Assembly (NCBI GenBank): GCA_965203755.1
Contig: OZ241910.1
Location: 496,001 to 560,000, forward strand
Reading direction: 5' to 3'
Length of the DNA: 64,000 nt
Source: UBA6055 sp965203755
GTDB taxonomy: Bacteria; Chloroflexota; Anaerolineae; Aggregatilineales; Phototrophicaceae
The notes under the pieces are model-generated. The model was given only the letters and a program-made list of their open reading frames with translations, was not told the DNA's origin and did no database searches. The position numbers and the translations under genes are program-made. Below, piece after piece: positions 1 to 7,651 of the stretch; position 1 is the stretch's first letter, and the number at the start of each line of letters is the position of its first letter.

Positions 1-895
1 GCACATAATTTCTTAAAACGGGGGTGATGCTGATGACACACCTGTTGGTTTTTACGGCGTGTTTCAGCGTCGCCTGCTCGCCGGGTGGCAATACATCCAC
101 CAAGGCTTCGCTGTCATACATTTGGCAATAGAGCGCATGAACCGATTCGCTCGAACGCGAATCATTCAGAGTCGCGTAGATGCTGGACATCAGCCCGCGG
201 TCAACCGGCAGCAAATGAGGAGCAAAGATAAGAGGGCCGATGCGCGTATTGAGTTTATGCGCCTCTTGCTCCATTTCACCAATATGACGGTGCGAGCGAC
301 CGGTTTTGTAGGGTATCAGATTACTGTAGACTTCGGCGAAGTGCGTCGCCAAAGATGGTTTGCGCCCGGCGCCGGTAACGCCGGATTTGGCGTCAACAAT
401 GATGGGCGCTTGTGCCTGAAGCCAGTTGCCGCGCAGCAGCGGGTACAGACCCAGCAGCGTCGTGGTTGGATAACAGCCGGGAGTCGCGACGACATTGGCA
501 TTCTTGATATTGGCGCGATTGATTTCCGGCAAGCCGTAGGGCGCCGGCAGCAGTTCGGGATGCGGATGCGGAACGTGATAATGCGCCTGGTAGGCTTGCG
601 GCGAATCCATACGAAGGTCGGCTGATAAATCAACCACTTTGACGCCGGCTTCTATGCCTAATTTGGCGACGCCAGCCGATGTCTTGTGCGGCAAAGCCAG
701 AAAAATCACGTCTACATCGTCCAATGAAGCCGAAGCCGACCTGACAAAAGTCATCTCGCTGCCCGGTATGCGCTCACCGGCATAGGTATTGGAGGTCGCA
801 AATACCAGATTGACTTCAGGATGCGCCAGCAGAATCTCGACCAGATCAAGCCCGGCATAACCCGATGCTCCATAGATGCCAGCGCGAATCATCAT
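1..895 (-). CDS. argC: N-acetyl-gamma-glutamyl-phosphate reductase (3' end outside window)
   Basis: This is the third step of arginine synthesis, the NADPH-dependent reduction of N-acetylglutamyl phosphate to the semialdehyde. About 298 codons are visible and the reading frame runs off the left edge, so the gene is partial. The N-terminus has the dinucleotide-binding loop GASGYAG (residues 9-15). The active-site motif TPGCYPT is present, with the catalytic Cys at about residue 141. Two consecutive ATG codons lie at 895 and 892. I chose 895 because an AGGAG site sits 7 bases upstream. A short GC hairpin followed by six T residues lies just before the Shine-Dalgarno site. No other arg gene is visible. 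Confidence 0.93.
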   Translation of the reverse strand, partial: MMIRAGIYGASGYAGLDLVEILLAHPEVNLVFATSNTYAGERIPGSEMTFVRSASASLDDVDVIFLALPHKTSAGVAKLGIEAGVKVVDLSADLRMDSPQAYQAHYHVPHPHPELLPAPYGLPEINRANIKNANVVATPGCYPTTTLLGLYPLLRGNWLQAQAPIIVDAKSGVTGAGRKPSLATHFAEVYSNLIPYKTGRSHRHIGEMEQEAHKLNTRIGPLIFAPHLLPVDRGLMSSIYATLNDSRSSESVHALYCQMYDSEALVDVLPPGEQATLKHAVKTNRCVISITPVLRNYV

Positions 896-914
896 TGTCT
901 TTCTCCTGATAAAC

Positions 915-940
915 AAAAAACCCCGACCGCATAGTTGGGG
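915..940 (-). terminator. Weak terminator-like hairpin upstream of argC
   Basis: On the minus strand, CCCC and GGGG arms with a partly paired inner stem (921-940) are followed by six T residues (915-920). The hairpin sits between the transposase remnant and the argC ribosome site. It could end readthrough into argC or act as an attenuator. The stem is short and overlaps old coding sequence, so it may be chance. Confidence 0.3.
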
Positions 941-1055
941 CGTGTAACGGCAGTCGCAAGGCTTGCACCGATACCTTTGACTGCCAGCGCCGGGGGCACC
1001 CTGCCTTGATCCGATGTTCTGTGTTTTGACAATAGGGACATTGGTTCATAGCCAC
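931..1055 (-). pseudogene. Frameshifted zinc-ribbon remnant of an IS1-like transposase
   Basis: From an ATG at 1055 the minus strand reads MNQCPYCQNTEHRIKAG. After a frame change near 985-998 it continues as GSQRYRCKPCDCRYTPQ. Joined, these give the two CxxC pairs and the SGSQRYxCxxCxxRYTP signature that open many IS1-type and related transposases (family knowledge). The reading frame then decays before argC. No DDE domain, inverted repeat or target duplication is visible. I read it as the 5' scrap of a lost insertion sequence rather than a working gene. Confidence 0.6.
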
Positions 1056-1118
1056 ATTTTAACATACAGCCTTGATATTCACCACTCCCTATCGCAAATC
1101 AATAAAGACCGGGAAGAC

Positions 1119-1772
1119 TCAATTTTTTGTCAGTATCACAAGCTGAACCACGCTGTCTTGGCACAGCGTTTCTATCGCTTCCACATGAAATCCGCAGCCG
1201 GCGAATTGTTCGCGCATGTGAGCTTGGGAGAATAGAGTATCCCGCTGACCGGTGATGCGATATAAACTTTCGAGCCAATTCCTAAGCAGGCCGCCGCCGC
1301 GAAGCAGTCCCGCCAGAACAATAATGCCCTGCCCGCCTTTTGACAAAACACGATGGATTTCGGTTAATGCGCCGGACTCAAAAATAAAATGCGTTGGGAA
1401 GGTGCAAACCAGGGTCGAAATGGATGCCGCCATAAACGGCAGCTGAAGGGCATTGCCGCGTACAAAACTGGTATCCAGTCCATGCCGCGCCAATTTTCGC
1501 GCTGCCAGCCGCCCCATATACGGCGACAAATCAAAGGCGACCGTTTGATACTGCGCGCGGAGCAAATCGACCTGCAAGCTGCCGCTGCCATGGGCGAGTT
1601 CAAGCACCCAGCCGGCATCTGGCGCCGGCATATATGGCATGACGCTCCGCTGCCAGCATCGCCATTGACCGAGTGATGCCAGCCAACTCACCCGATCATA
1701 TAAAAAAGCCAGCCGGTTGTACAAAAGATGAAAGCCCAAGCGCAGCAGCGGCCGCCATACTTTGTCAAACAT
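1119..1772 (-). CDS. Class I SAM-dependent methyltransferase
   Basis: The 217-residue protein has the Rossmann methyltransferase fold signature. Motif I reads VLELAHGSGSLQ (residues 57-68), an acidic residue follows in VAFDLSPYM (about 78-86), and a later segment resembles the region after motif III, with a proline-poor loop. The substrate cannot be told; the general pattern is that of UbiE/methyltransferase-11 type small-molecule enzymes. The start codon overlaps the stop of the phosphodiesterase gene by one base (TGATG), so the two are very likely translated from one message. The N-terminus is hydrophobic and aromatic but does not form a clear membrane segment. Confidence 0.8.
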   Translation of the reverse strand: MFDKVWRPLLRLGFHLLYNRLAFLYDRVSWLASLGQWRCWQRSVMPYMPAPDAGWVLELAHGSGSLQVDLLRAQYQTVAFDLSPYMGRLAARKLARHGLDTSFVRGNALQLPFMAASISTLVCTFPTHFIFESGALTEIHRVLSKGGQGIIVLAGLLRGGGLLRNWLESLYRITGQRDTLFSQAHMREQFAGCGFHVEAIETLCQDSVVQLVILTKN

Positions 1773-2530
1773 CAGGCAAAAGCAGCCATAATCATATCGG
1801 GACAGTCGGTTATCACAGCGTTGACGCCCAGTTTCTTGAGTTCCCGGGCGCGTTCAGGACTGTTGACCGTCCATGTGTTGACGTAATAATGATTTGCCTT
1901 TGCCCAGCGCATATAGGTTTCGTTAATCATATTGTGATGGGGATGGCGCGCCTGATGCGGAATATCTGCGGCGATAGCTTGGATGTCGGTTTGCGCTTCG
2001 GGCGCGTATAGGAAGCCGGTCATCACAGTTGGCAGTATGCGCTTGAATCTTTGCAGGGCGTATGGACTGAATGAGGAGACCAGGACGCGAGCCTGCATTT
2101 GATGCCGCTGAATGCAGTCGGCGGTCGCTTGCTCAAGACCGTCGGTGTTTGGCAGGATGGATTTGATTTCGATATTGATGAGCAGCTTTTTGCCAAGGGA
2201 TTCAAATACTTCATCCAGGCTTGGAATCGACTCGCCGGCAAAATCATCAGCATACCAGCCGCCGGCATCGAGTGTTTTTAATTCCGCGAGCGATTTGCCG
2301 CTTACCGCGCCTTCCCCATTGGTCGTTTCGTCAAGGGTGAAGTTGTGGACAATGACTGGATGACCGTCTTTGGAGCAGTGAACGTCAAGTTCAATGCCGG
2401 CCGCTCCCTGTTTATAAGCCAACTCGAATGCAGCCAGCGTATTCATCGGAGCGTACGCCATAGCGCCGCGATGTCCGAACACCAGGGATTGGCCCGATTC
2501 CATTGCGTCTCTGATTGTATGAAAAGTCAT
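1772..2530 (-). CDS. Glycerophosphodiester phosphodiesterase
   Basis: This enzyme hydrolyses glycerophosphodiesters to sn-glycerol 3-phosphate and an alcohol. The 252-residue protein shows the GDPD TIM-barrel signatures: HRG at 20-22, the metal-binding ELDVH at 47-51, and a second conserved His at about 62 in VIVHN. The length matches UgpQ-type cytoplasmic enzymes, and no signal peptide is seen. The Shine-Dalgarno site at 2530 is weak. A second ATG at 2503 is possible and would still keep HRG. It follows the Rieske gene by about 50 bases and overlaps the methyltransferase, so it may be the tail of the suf transcript without being functionally related. Confidence 0.88.
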   Translation of the reverse strand: MTFHTIRDAMESGQSLVFGHRGAMAYAPMNTLAAFELAYKQGAAGIELDVHCSKDGHPVIVHNFTLDETTNGEGAVSGKSLAELKTLDAGGWYADDFAGESIPSLDEVFESLGKKLLINIEIKSILPNTDGLEQATADCIQRHQMQARVLVSSFSPYALQRFKRILPTVMTGFLYAPEAQTDIQAIAADIPHQARHPHHNMINETYMRWAKANHYYVNTWTVNSPERARELKKLGVNAVITDCPDMIMAAFA

Positions 2531-2581
2531 GCCCGCTTGTTCTGTTCTTGTCTGTGCTTATTTTTGACTGACTATGCGAAA

Positions 2582-2908
2582 TCAGACAAGGATCTGAATG
2601 TCATCATTCTCGATTCGCAGCTTGAACCAGGGGACATCCACATCGGCCGGGCTGCGCGTCGCCTTGCCGCTGCGTAGATCGAAGCGGCCGCCATGACGGG
2701 GACACACGATTTCGCAGCCCTCAATTTTGCTTGGCTTATCATTGCGGTCAAATGCCAAGACATTGCCGTCATGCGTGCAAAGGTCCTCAATCGCATAATG
2801 TTTGCCGCTGATATTAAATACCGCGATCCAACGGCCATTCACGCCAAAAACCTCGCGATGGCCGGCGGGAATATCTTGGCGGGGACAAAGTGTCAGCCAG
2901 GCTGCCAT
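2582..2908 (-). CDS. Rieske [2Fe-2S] ferredoxin-like protein
   Basis: This is a small 108-residue electron carrier of the type found in non-haem oxygenase systems. The cluster ligands are seen as CTHDG (C44, H46) and CPRHGG (C69, H72). It is soluble with no signal peptide. Its start overlaps the end of sufU by 16 bases, which places it in the suf operon. Rieske ferredoxins are common at the end of actinobacterial and Chloroflexota suf operons (family knowledge). Here it may supply electrons for cluster assembly or be a client. An AGGCGG site precedes the ATG. Confidence 0.92.
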   Translation of the reverse strand: MAAWLTLCPRQDIPAGHREVFGVNGRWIAVFNISGKHYAIEDLCTHDGNVLAFDRNDKPSKIEGCEIVCPRHGGRFDLRSGKATRSPADVDVPWFKLRIENDDIQILV

Positions 2909-3324
2909 GATTCATCCGCCTCGTCTTCAATCAGTTCCCAGCGCTCGATGCTTTCTTCCTGACCATAGGCGCCGACCACCAGCACTTTCAGCGCCAGCAG
3001 GGCACACTTGACGCGATTGATGCTCAACTGCAAGCCTATGTTATCCAACAGCTGCCGCTTGTTGATTTTGCGCGCCTCCGCCAGGGTCATGCCCAGGATT
3101 TTCTCGCCAAACATGGATGCCGAGGCTTGGCTTATCGCGCAGCCTTCGCCATCCCATCCCACCTGCGCGATGACATGATTCTCGTCCAGCCGCAGGGTCA
3201 GGCGCAAACGATCACCGCATAATGGATTGCTTTCCTCATGATCCAGGTCATTCGGCTGGAGCAAGCCCCAATTACGTTGATGGCGGGCATGATCCAAAAT
3301 AATCTCGCGATACATCTCTTCCAT
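2893..3324 (-). CDS. sufU: SufU-type iron-sulfur cluster assembly protein
   Basis: SufU accepts sulfur from a cysteine desulfurase for SufBCD. The 143-residue product has the family ligands C36 and D38 in NPLCGD, C62 in GCAIS, and C107 in VKCALL, plus the N-terminal YREIILDHAR segment. I placed the start at 3324 because typical SufU proteins begin just before this segment. The frame is open upstream to 3378, but that extension (Arg/Lys-rich) looks non-coding. It lies between sufD and the Rieske gene in one minus-strand operon. No sufS gene is adjacent, which is unusual because SufU normally pairs with SufS. Confidence 0.92.
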   Translation of the reverse strand: MEEMYREIILDHARHQRNWGLLQPNDLDHEESNPLCGDRLRLTLRLDENHVIAQVGWDGEGCAISQASASMFGEKILGMTLAEARKINKRQLLDNIGLQLSINRVKCALLALKVLVVGAYGQEESIERWELIEDEADESWQPG

Positions 3325-3381
3325 CAGCCATCCTGCCTGCTTATGTCGCAAAAGTCTTTTTAACTTGGCGCAAGGCATTCA

Positions 3382-4722
3382 TCAGCCGATGATTTTGGCT
3401 TCAATCTCGCTCATCAGACGTTGGCGCACCCGCTCAAAGGGAATCCGTTTCAGCAGTTCATCAAAGAAACCTTCAATCACCATCAACTGCGCCTCTGGCC
3501 GCGTAATGCCGCGGCTCATCAGATAGAAAATGGGTTCTTCTTCCAATGTGCCGAAGGTCGCCGCATGAGAGCAAGCCACATCATCGGCTTCAATTTCAAG
3601 TCCTGGAATGCTGTCCATCCGCGCTTGGCTGCTTAACATCAGATTGCGGCACACCTGATAGCCATCAATTTTCTGCATTTTGGGCAGCGATTTAATCATC
3701 CCCTGCCACAATGTCCGGGCGCTGTCCCGCGCCGCGCCCTTAAAGAGCAAGTCGGTATTGGTCAAGGGGGCATTGTGATTCTGCTGCGTGTCTAAATCAA
3801 AGAACTGGTCGCTGTCGGCGAAAAAGAACCCGCTGACACGGGCATTCGCGCCTGATCCAACCGCATCGACTTCGATAAAAGCCTTCGTGAGGCGGCTGCC
3901 CATGACCCCATTCACCCAATCAAGCTGGGCATCGCGCCCCACGACGCCGCGCTGATGGCTGAATTCATAGGTATCCCGATTCCAGTCCTGGAGCGACACA
4001 TACCGCAGGCTGCCGGCGGCGCCAACAATCAATTCGGTAGCGCCAATGTAAGCAGACTGCGCTTCACCGTTCGCCGAGGCATATTCGACCTGCATGGTCG
4101 CCTGGGCATTGTCTTCGACCACGACCAGGACATGTCCTAGAGCCGCGCCGGCTTGGGAATGATAGCAAACGACATGCAAGGGCAGTTCGACAGCCTGGCC
4201 GCGCGGAATATAGACCAAGACGCCATAATTCCACAGGGCGCCATGCAGCGCCGCGAATTTTCCATCTTCGGCCTTAACGGCAGTGGTCATCAAGCGCTTC
4301 TGCACCAGGGCTTCGTGTTTCACAATCGCTGTATTCAAATCGGTAAAAATCACCCCCTGCGCCGACAATTCCGCCGCCAGCTGGTGATGAACCATTTTGC
4401 CATCGACGAAAACTAGCAGGCCGCCCTGCTCATCACCGGTCAAAGGCGCCAGATTTTTTGCCGGGACAAGCTCGGCGGCGGCGCCATTAGCCTGAATCAG
4501 CCTTTCGGCTTCATGCCAGCGAATATGGCGATAATCCGTGCGCCGCCATTCTTCCTCGAGGTAGGGCATGGGGGTGTCTTCATAGGTTTGCCAGGCTTGC
4601 AGGCGCCGTTCGCACAGCCAGCCGGGTTCACTGTTTCGCTGACTCAAGGCTTCGACATCCGCCCGGCTGTAATTCGGCGCCGGCGGCAGTGAAGACCGTC
4701 TTCTCACAATCGTCACGTACAT
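3382..4722 (-). CDS. sufD: Fe-S cluster assembly protein SufD
   Basis: SufD is a scaffold subunit of the SufBC2D complex. The 446-residue protein carries the beta-helix core shared with SufB, including QNHNAPLTNTDLLFKG and the C-terminal ACSHAATFG and LMSRGI segments. SufD lacks the SufB cysteine role and binds SufC. It lies between sufB and sufU on the same strand. The ATG at 4722 has AGGAG only two bases away. The GTG at 4716, 8 bases from that site, may be the real start. A small inverted repeat (TTGGGC/GCCCAA, 4739-4755) sits in the sufB-sufD gap. Confidence 0.94.
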   Translation of the reverse strand: MYVTIVRRRSSLPPAPNYSRADVEALSQRNSEPGWLCERRLQAWQTYEDTPMPYLEEEWRRTDYRHIRWHEAERLIQANGAAAELVPAKNLAPLTGDEQGGLLVFVDGKMVHHQLAAELSAQGVIFTDLNTAIVKHEALVQKRLMTTAVKAEDGKFAALHGALWNYGVLVYIPRGQAVELPLHVVCYHSQAGAALGHVLVVVEDNAQATMQVEYASANGEAQSAYIGATELIVGAAGSLRYVSLQDWNRDTYEFSHQRGVVGRDAQLDWVNGVMGSRLTKAFIEVDAVGSGANARVSGFFFADSDQFFDLDTQQNHNAPLTNTDLLFKGAARDSARTLWQGMIKSLPKMQKIDGYQVCRNLMLSSQARMDSIPGLEIEADDVACSHAATFGTLEEEPIFYLMSRGITRPEAQLMVIEGFFDELLKRIPFERVRQRLMSEIEAKIIG

Positions 4723-4770
4723 TTCTCCTTAATGCGGCTTGGGCGCCAGGCCCAAACATCATGGGCTGAC

Positions 4771-6219
4771 TTAGCCGATTGAACCCTCCAGTTGAATTTG
4801 AATCAGTCGGTTCAACTCTAGGGCGTATTCCATTGGCAGTTCTTTCACCAATGGCTCGAGGAAGCCATTCACGATCATGGCGTTGGCTTCATCTTCGCTG
4901 ATGCCGCGGCTCATCAGATAGAAAAGCTGATCTTCACCCACTTTGCTGACCGAAGCCTCATGCCCCATGGTGACATCCTTGGCGTCAATCTCAATGGTTG
5001 GATACGTATCCGAGCGGCTGAAATCATCCAGCAGCAGCGCATCGCAAACCACATTGCTCTTGCTGCTGCGGGCGGCTTCGGCAATTTTCAGCAGCCCGCG
5101 ATAGCTTGCCCGACCGCCGTCTTTGCTGATGGACTTGCTGATAATCTGGCTGGTGGTGTCCGGCGCCAGATGCGTGATCTTCGCCCCGGCATCCTGATGC
5201 TGGCCATCGCCGGCAAAGGCAATCGAAAGCACTTCGCCATGCGCCCCTTCTCCCTTGAGAATAACGGCCGGATATTTCATGGTCAGGCGGCTGCCCAGAT
5301 TGCCATCCACCCATTCCATTGTGGCGTTCTTTTCGGCCACGGCGCGTTTGGTCACCAGATTATAGACATTGTTTGACCAGTTCTGGATGGTCGTATAACG
5401 GCAGCGTCCGCCGGCTTTGACGATGATCTCGACCACCGCGCTGTGCAGACTGTCGGAGCTATAGATGGGCGCGGTGCAGCCTTCGACATAATGCACATAA
5501 GCGCCTTCATCGACGATAATCAGCGTTCGCTCAAACTGCCCCATATTTTGGGTATTGATGCGGAAATAGGCTTGCAGCGGCATCTCCACCTGCACGCCCG
5601 GCGGCACATAGATAAAGCTGCCGCCGGACCAAACAGCGGTGTTCAGGGCAGCGAATTTATTGTCGTTGGATGGAATCACCGTCGTGAAGTACTGGCGGAC
5701 AATATCGGGATATTCACGCAGGCCCGAATCCATATCCAGGAAGATAACGCCCTGTTCTTCAAGGCTTTCCTGAATTTTATGATAGACTGATTCGCTGTCA
5801 TATTGAGCCGATACACCGTGCAGGAACTTCTGCTCGGCTTCGGGAATGCCAAGTTTGTCAAAGGTCTCTTTGATCTCCGGCGGCACTTCATCCCAATCCT
5901 GTTCGGTTTTGTCGGTCGCCCGCACATAATAATAGATGTCGTCATAGTCGATCTGGTTCAGATCTCCGCCCCACTGCGGCGTTGGCTTGTCCATAAAAAT
6001 GTGATAGGCTTCGACGCGCAGATCCGTCATCCACTGCGGTTCGTTTTTCATAGCGCTGATTTGGCGGACAATATCCTCATTGACCCCCTTTTGGCTCTTG
6101 AACGCATACTCGACATCGTCGTCATAAAAGCCGTATTTCTCGGCATAGGTCAAGCCGACTTCCTTCAAGGCTTCTTCTTCGTTCGTAAGCTGTTTTTCGC
6201 TTTGGATCGCATCAGTCAT
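4771..6219 (-). CDS. sufB: Fe-S cluster assembly scaffold SufB
   Basis: This is the core scaffold subunit on which clusters form in SufBC2D. The 482-residue protein has the canonical signatures: the KYGFYDDD N-terminus, FIYVPPGVQVEMPLQAYF, VEGCTAPIY, WSNNVYNLVTKRA, and the C-terminal MGHEASVSKVGEDQLFYL. An in-frame TTG lies at 6237. The ATG at 6219 is preferred because AAGGA lies 6-7 bases upstream. It is the second gene of the minus-strand suf operon, starting about 20 bases after sufC. Confidence 0.97.
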   Translation of the reverse strand: MTDAIQSEKQLTNEEEALKEVGLTYAEKYGFYDDDVEYAFKSQKGVNEDIVRQISAMKNEPQWMTDLRVEAYHIFMDKPTPQWGGDLNQIDYDDIYYYVRATDKTEQDWDEVPPEIKETFDKLGIPEAEQKFLHGVSAQYDSESVYHKIQESLEEQGVIFLDMDSGLREYPDIVRQYFTTVIPSNDNKFAALNTAVWSGGSFIYVPPGVQVEMPLQAYFRINTQNMGQFERTLIIVDEGAYVHYVEGCTAPIYSSDSLHSAVVEIIVKAGGRCRYTTIQNWSNNVYNLVTKRAVAEKNATMEWVDGNLGSRLTMKYPAVILKGEGAHGEVLSIAFAGDGQHQDAGAKITHLAPDTTSQIISKSISKDGGRASYRGLLKIAEAARSSKSNVVCDALLLDDFSRSDTYPTIEIDAKDVTMGHEASVSKVGEDQLFYLMSRGISEDEANAMIVNGFLEPLVKELPMEYALELNRLIQIQLEGSIG

Positions 6220-6242
6220 TTTGTTTTCCTTGTCCAAGCTAA

Positions 6243-7034
6243 TTATCGGGTGAGGTTTTGCAGGGCGGCGTGTTTTGCGCGCACCCAGTCATATCCTTTT
6301 TCTTCGAGCTCCAACGCCAATTCAGGCCCGCCGCTTTCGACAATCCGCCCTTCGTACATCACATGAACGCAATCTGGCTTGACGTGATTGAGTATGCGCT
6401 GATAATGCGTAATCACCAGCGCGCCCATGTTCGGGCCCGTCAGCGATGTCACACCTTCGGCAACAATTCTAAGCGCGTCAATATCCAGGCCGGAATCGGT
6501 TTCATCAAGCACGGCAATGCTTGGCTCAAGCACCGCCATTTGCAAGACTTCGGCGCGCTTTTTTTCGCCGCCGCTGAACCCTTCATTCAAATACCGGCCG
6601 GCAAAGGCATGGTCAATCTGAAGCTGATTCATCTTTTGCCGCATCATCCGGGCAAATTGGGGGATCGGAATGCCTTTGCTGTCTGGGTCTTCGGCTTTCA
6701 TGCGGGCATTGATGGCATGGCGCAAGAAATTGCCCAAGGTCACCCCTGGAATTGCCACCGGGTACTGAAACGCCAGGAACAGACCGCTGCGGCTGCGCTC
6801 ATCCGGATCCATATCCAGCACATCTTCACCATCCAGCAATATCTGTCCTTCATGGACTTCATAAGCCGGGCTGCCCATCAGGACGTTGGCAAGCGTGCTT
6901 TTCCCGGAGCCATTGGGGCCCATCAAGGCATGGATCTCGCCTTGCTTTACAGTCAGGTTCACGCCGCACAAAATCAGATTTTCTTCGCCTGCCACACTTG
7001 CATGAAGGTTGCGTATCTCCAACGTTGCAGCCAT
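6243..7034 (-). CDS. sufC: Fe-S cluster assembly ATPase SufC
   Basis: This is the ABC-type ATPase that drives SufB-SufD remodelling. The 263-residue product shows Walker A GPNGSGKS (39-46), the Q-loop region FLAFQYPVAIPG, the SufC-specific signature EGFSGGEKKRAEVLQ, and Walker B VLDETDSGLD. It is the first gene of the operon. The frame is open to an ATG at 7055, but no ribosome site precedes it. The ATG at 7034 follows AGGAG by 11 bases and begins MAATLEIRNLHA, the usual N-terminus. A strong promoter lies upstream at 7108-7136. Confidence 0.96.
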   Translation of the reverse strand: MAATLEIRNLHASVAGEENLILCGVNLTVKQGEIHALMGPNGSGKSTLANVLMGSPAYEVHEGQILLDGEDVLDMDPDERSRSGLFLAFQYPVAIPGVTLGNFLRHAINARMKAEDPDSKGIPIPQFARMMRQKMNQLQIDHAFAGRYLNEGFSGGEKKRAEVLQMAVLEPSIAVLDETDSGLDIDALRIVAEGVTSLTGPNMGALVITHYQRILNHVKPDCVHVMYEGRIVESGGPELALELEEKGYDWVRAKHAALQNLTR

Positions 7035-7107
7035 TGGCGGCACATCTCCTCTCATTCGTTTTTAATGGCGGTTAAATTGACTCTATAACCAAGTCGAACT
7101 TAGTGGC

Positions 7108-7136
7108 AGTATAACAGCAACGTTGATGCTTGTCAA
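7108..7136 (-). promoter_or_regulatory. Predicted sigma70-type promoter of the suf operon
   Basis: Read on the minus strand there is a perfect -35 TTGACA (7131-7136), a 17-bp spacer and a -10 TATACT (7108-7113). It lies about 75 bases upstream of the sufC start and points leftward. Confidence 0.75.
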
Positions 7137-7222
7137 TAACGATAAGGCTGTTTATGAAAGCCGGCTGACAAGGCTGTCGGGTGAATGTGGCATGACCGGC
7201 TCATCATCGTCTTGGAATGATA

Positions 7223-7268
7223 GATTTTTATCAGAATTGCGAAGATTTTTTATTAGAATTGCGAAGAT
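7223..7268. repeat. Two direct repeats with 22-bp period between sufC and sufT
   Basis: The 14-bp word AGAATTGCGAAGAT occurs at 7233-7246 and again at 7255-7268. Each copy is preceded by an A/T-rich GATTTTTAT-type stretch, so the whole 22-bp unit is repeated. The spacing is two helical turns, which would place both copies on one DNA face. The second copy ends just before the -35 box of the sufT promoter. This looks like an operator for an unidentified regulator, or an UP-element-like tract. Confidence 0.55.
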
Positions 7269-7269
7269 A

Positions 7270-7299
7270 TTGATTCGATTAGCATCACATCGCTATACT
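7270..7299 (+). promoter_or_regulatory. Predicted promoter of sufT
   Basis: A -35 box TTGATT (7270-7275), an 18-bp spacer and a -10 box TATACT (7294-7299) lie about 45 bases upstream of the sufT ATG. The site is directly downstream of the 22-bp direct repeats. Confidence 0.65.
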
Positions 7300-7342
7300 A
7301 TGCTTGATGCAGTGATGTTTCACCAAGACAGAGGACAAGCTC

Positions 7343-7651
7343 ATGATTGAAGAAAAAGAAGAAAAAGAAGCTGGATTATACGAGGCGCTGCGCGCAGTCA
7401 TTGACCCGGAAATCGGCATGAACATCATTGAGCTCGGCTTGGTGCGGGGCGTAGAAATCGAGGACGAGCGAGCGCATGTCAATATGATTATGACCACGCC
7501 TTTCTGTCCTTATGCGCCTCAACTGCTGGAACAGACGCGCCGCACCGCTCAAGACTTCCTTGGCGTCCCGACCACTATCGAAATGGGCATGGAAATGTGG
7601 GACCCCAGCATGATGGAGGAGGGCGCCGCCAGCGACTGGGGATTGTTCTAG
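7343..7651 (+). CDS. sufT: SufT/MIP18-family (DUF59) Fe-S maturation protein
   Basis: This is a 102-residue protein of the MIP18 family, whose bacterial members (SufT, PaaD-like) help deliver Fe-S clusters to target proteins. It has the signature DPEIGMNIIELGLV (residues 21-34) and the conserved Cys55 in TTPFCPY. It diverges from the suf operon across a shared 290-bp promoter region, which supports an iron-sulfur role. An acidic and lysine-rich N-terminus (EEKEEKE) precedes the domain. The 3' end overlaps the convergent M23 gene by 4 bases. Confidence 0.9.
   Translation: MIEEKEEKEAGLYEALRAVIDPEIGMNIIELGLVRGVEIEDERAHVNMIMTTPFCPYAPQLLEQTRRTAQDFLGVPTTIEMGMEMWDPSMMEEGAASDWGLF

Noticed and set aside
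901..1055. Possible T-box or attenuator leader of argC (AGGGTGCCCCC followed by a GC hairpin and a T-run)
   Set aside because: The supposed T-box core does not match the conserved sequence well, and the same bases translate, with one frameshift, into a convincing transposase zinc ribbon.
6258..7088. Long plus-strand frame opposite sufC (276 codons)
   Set aside because: It is the antisense of sufC; its composition is typical of a shadow and it has no family features.
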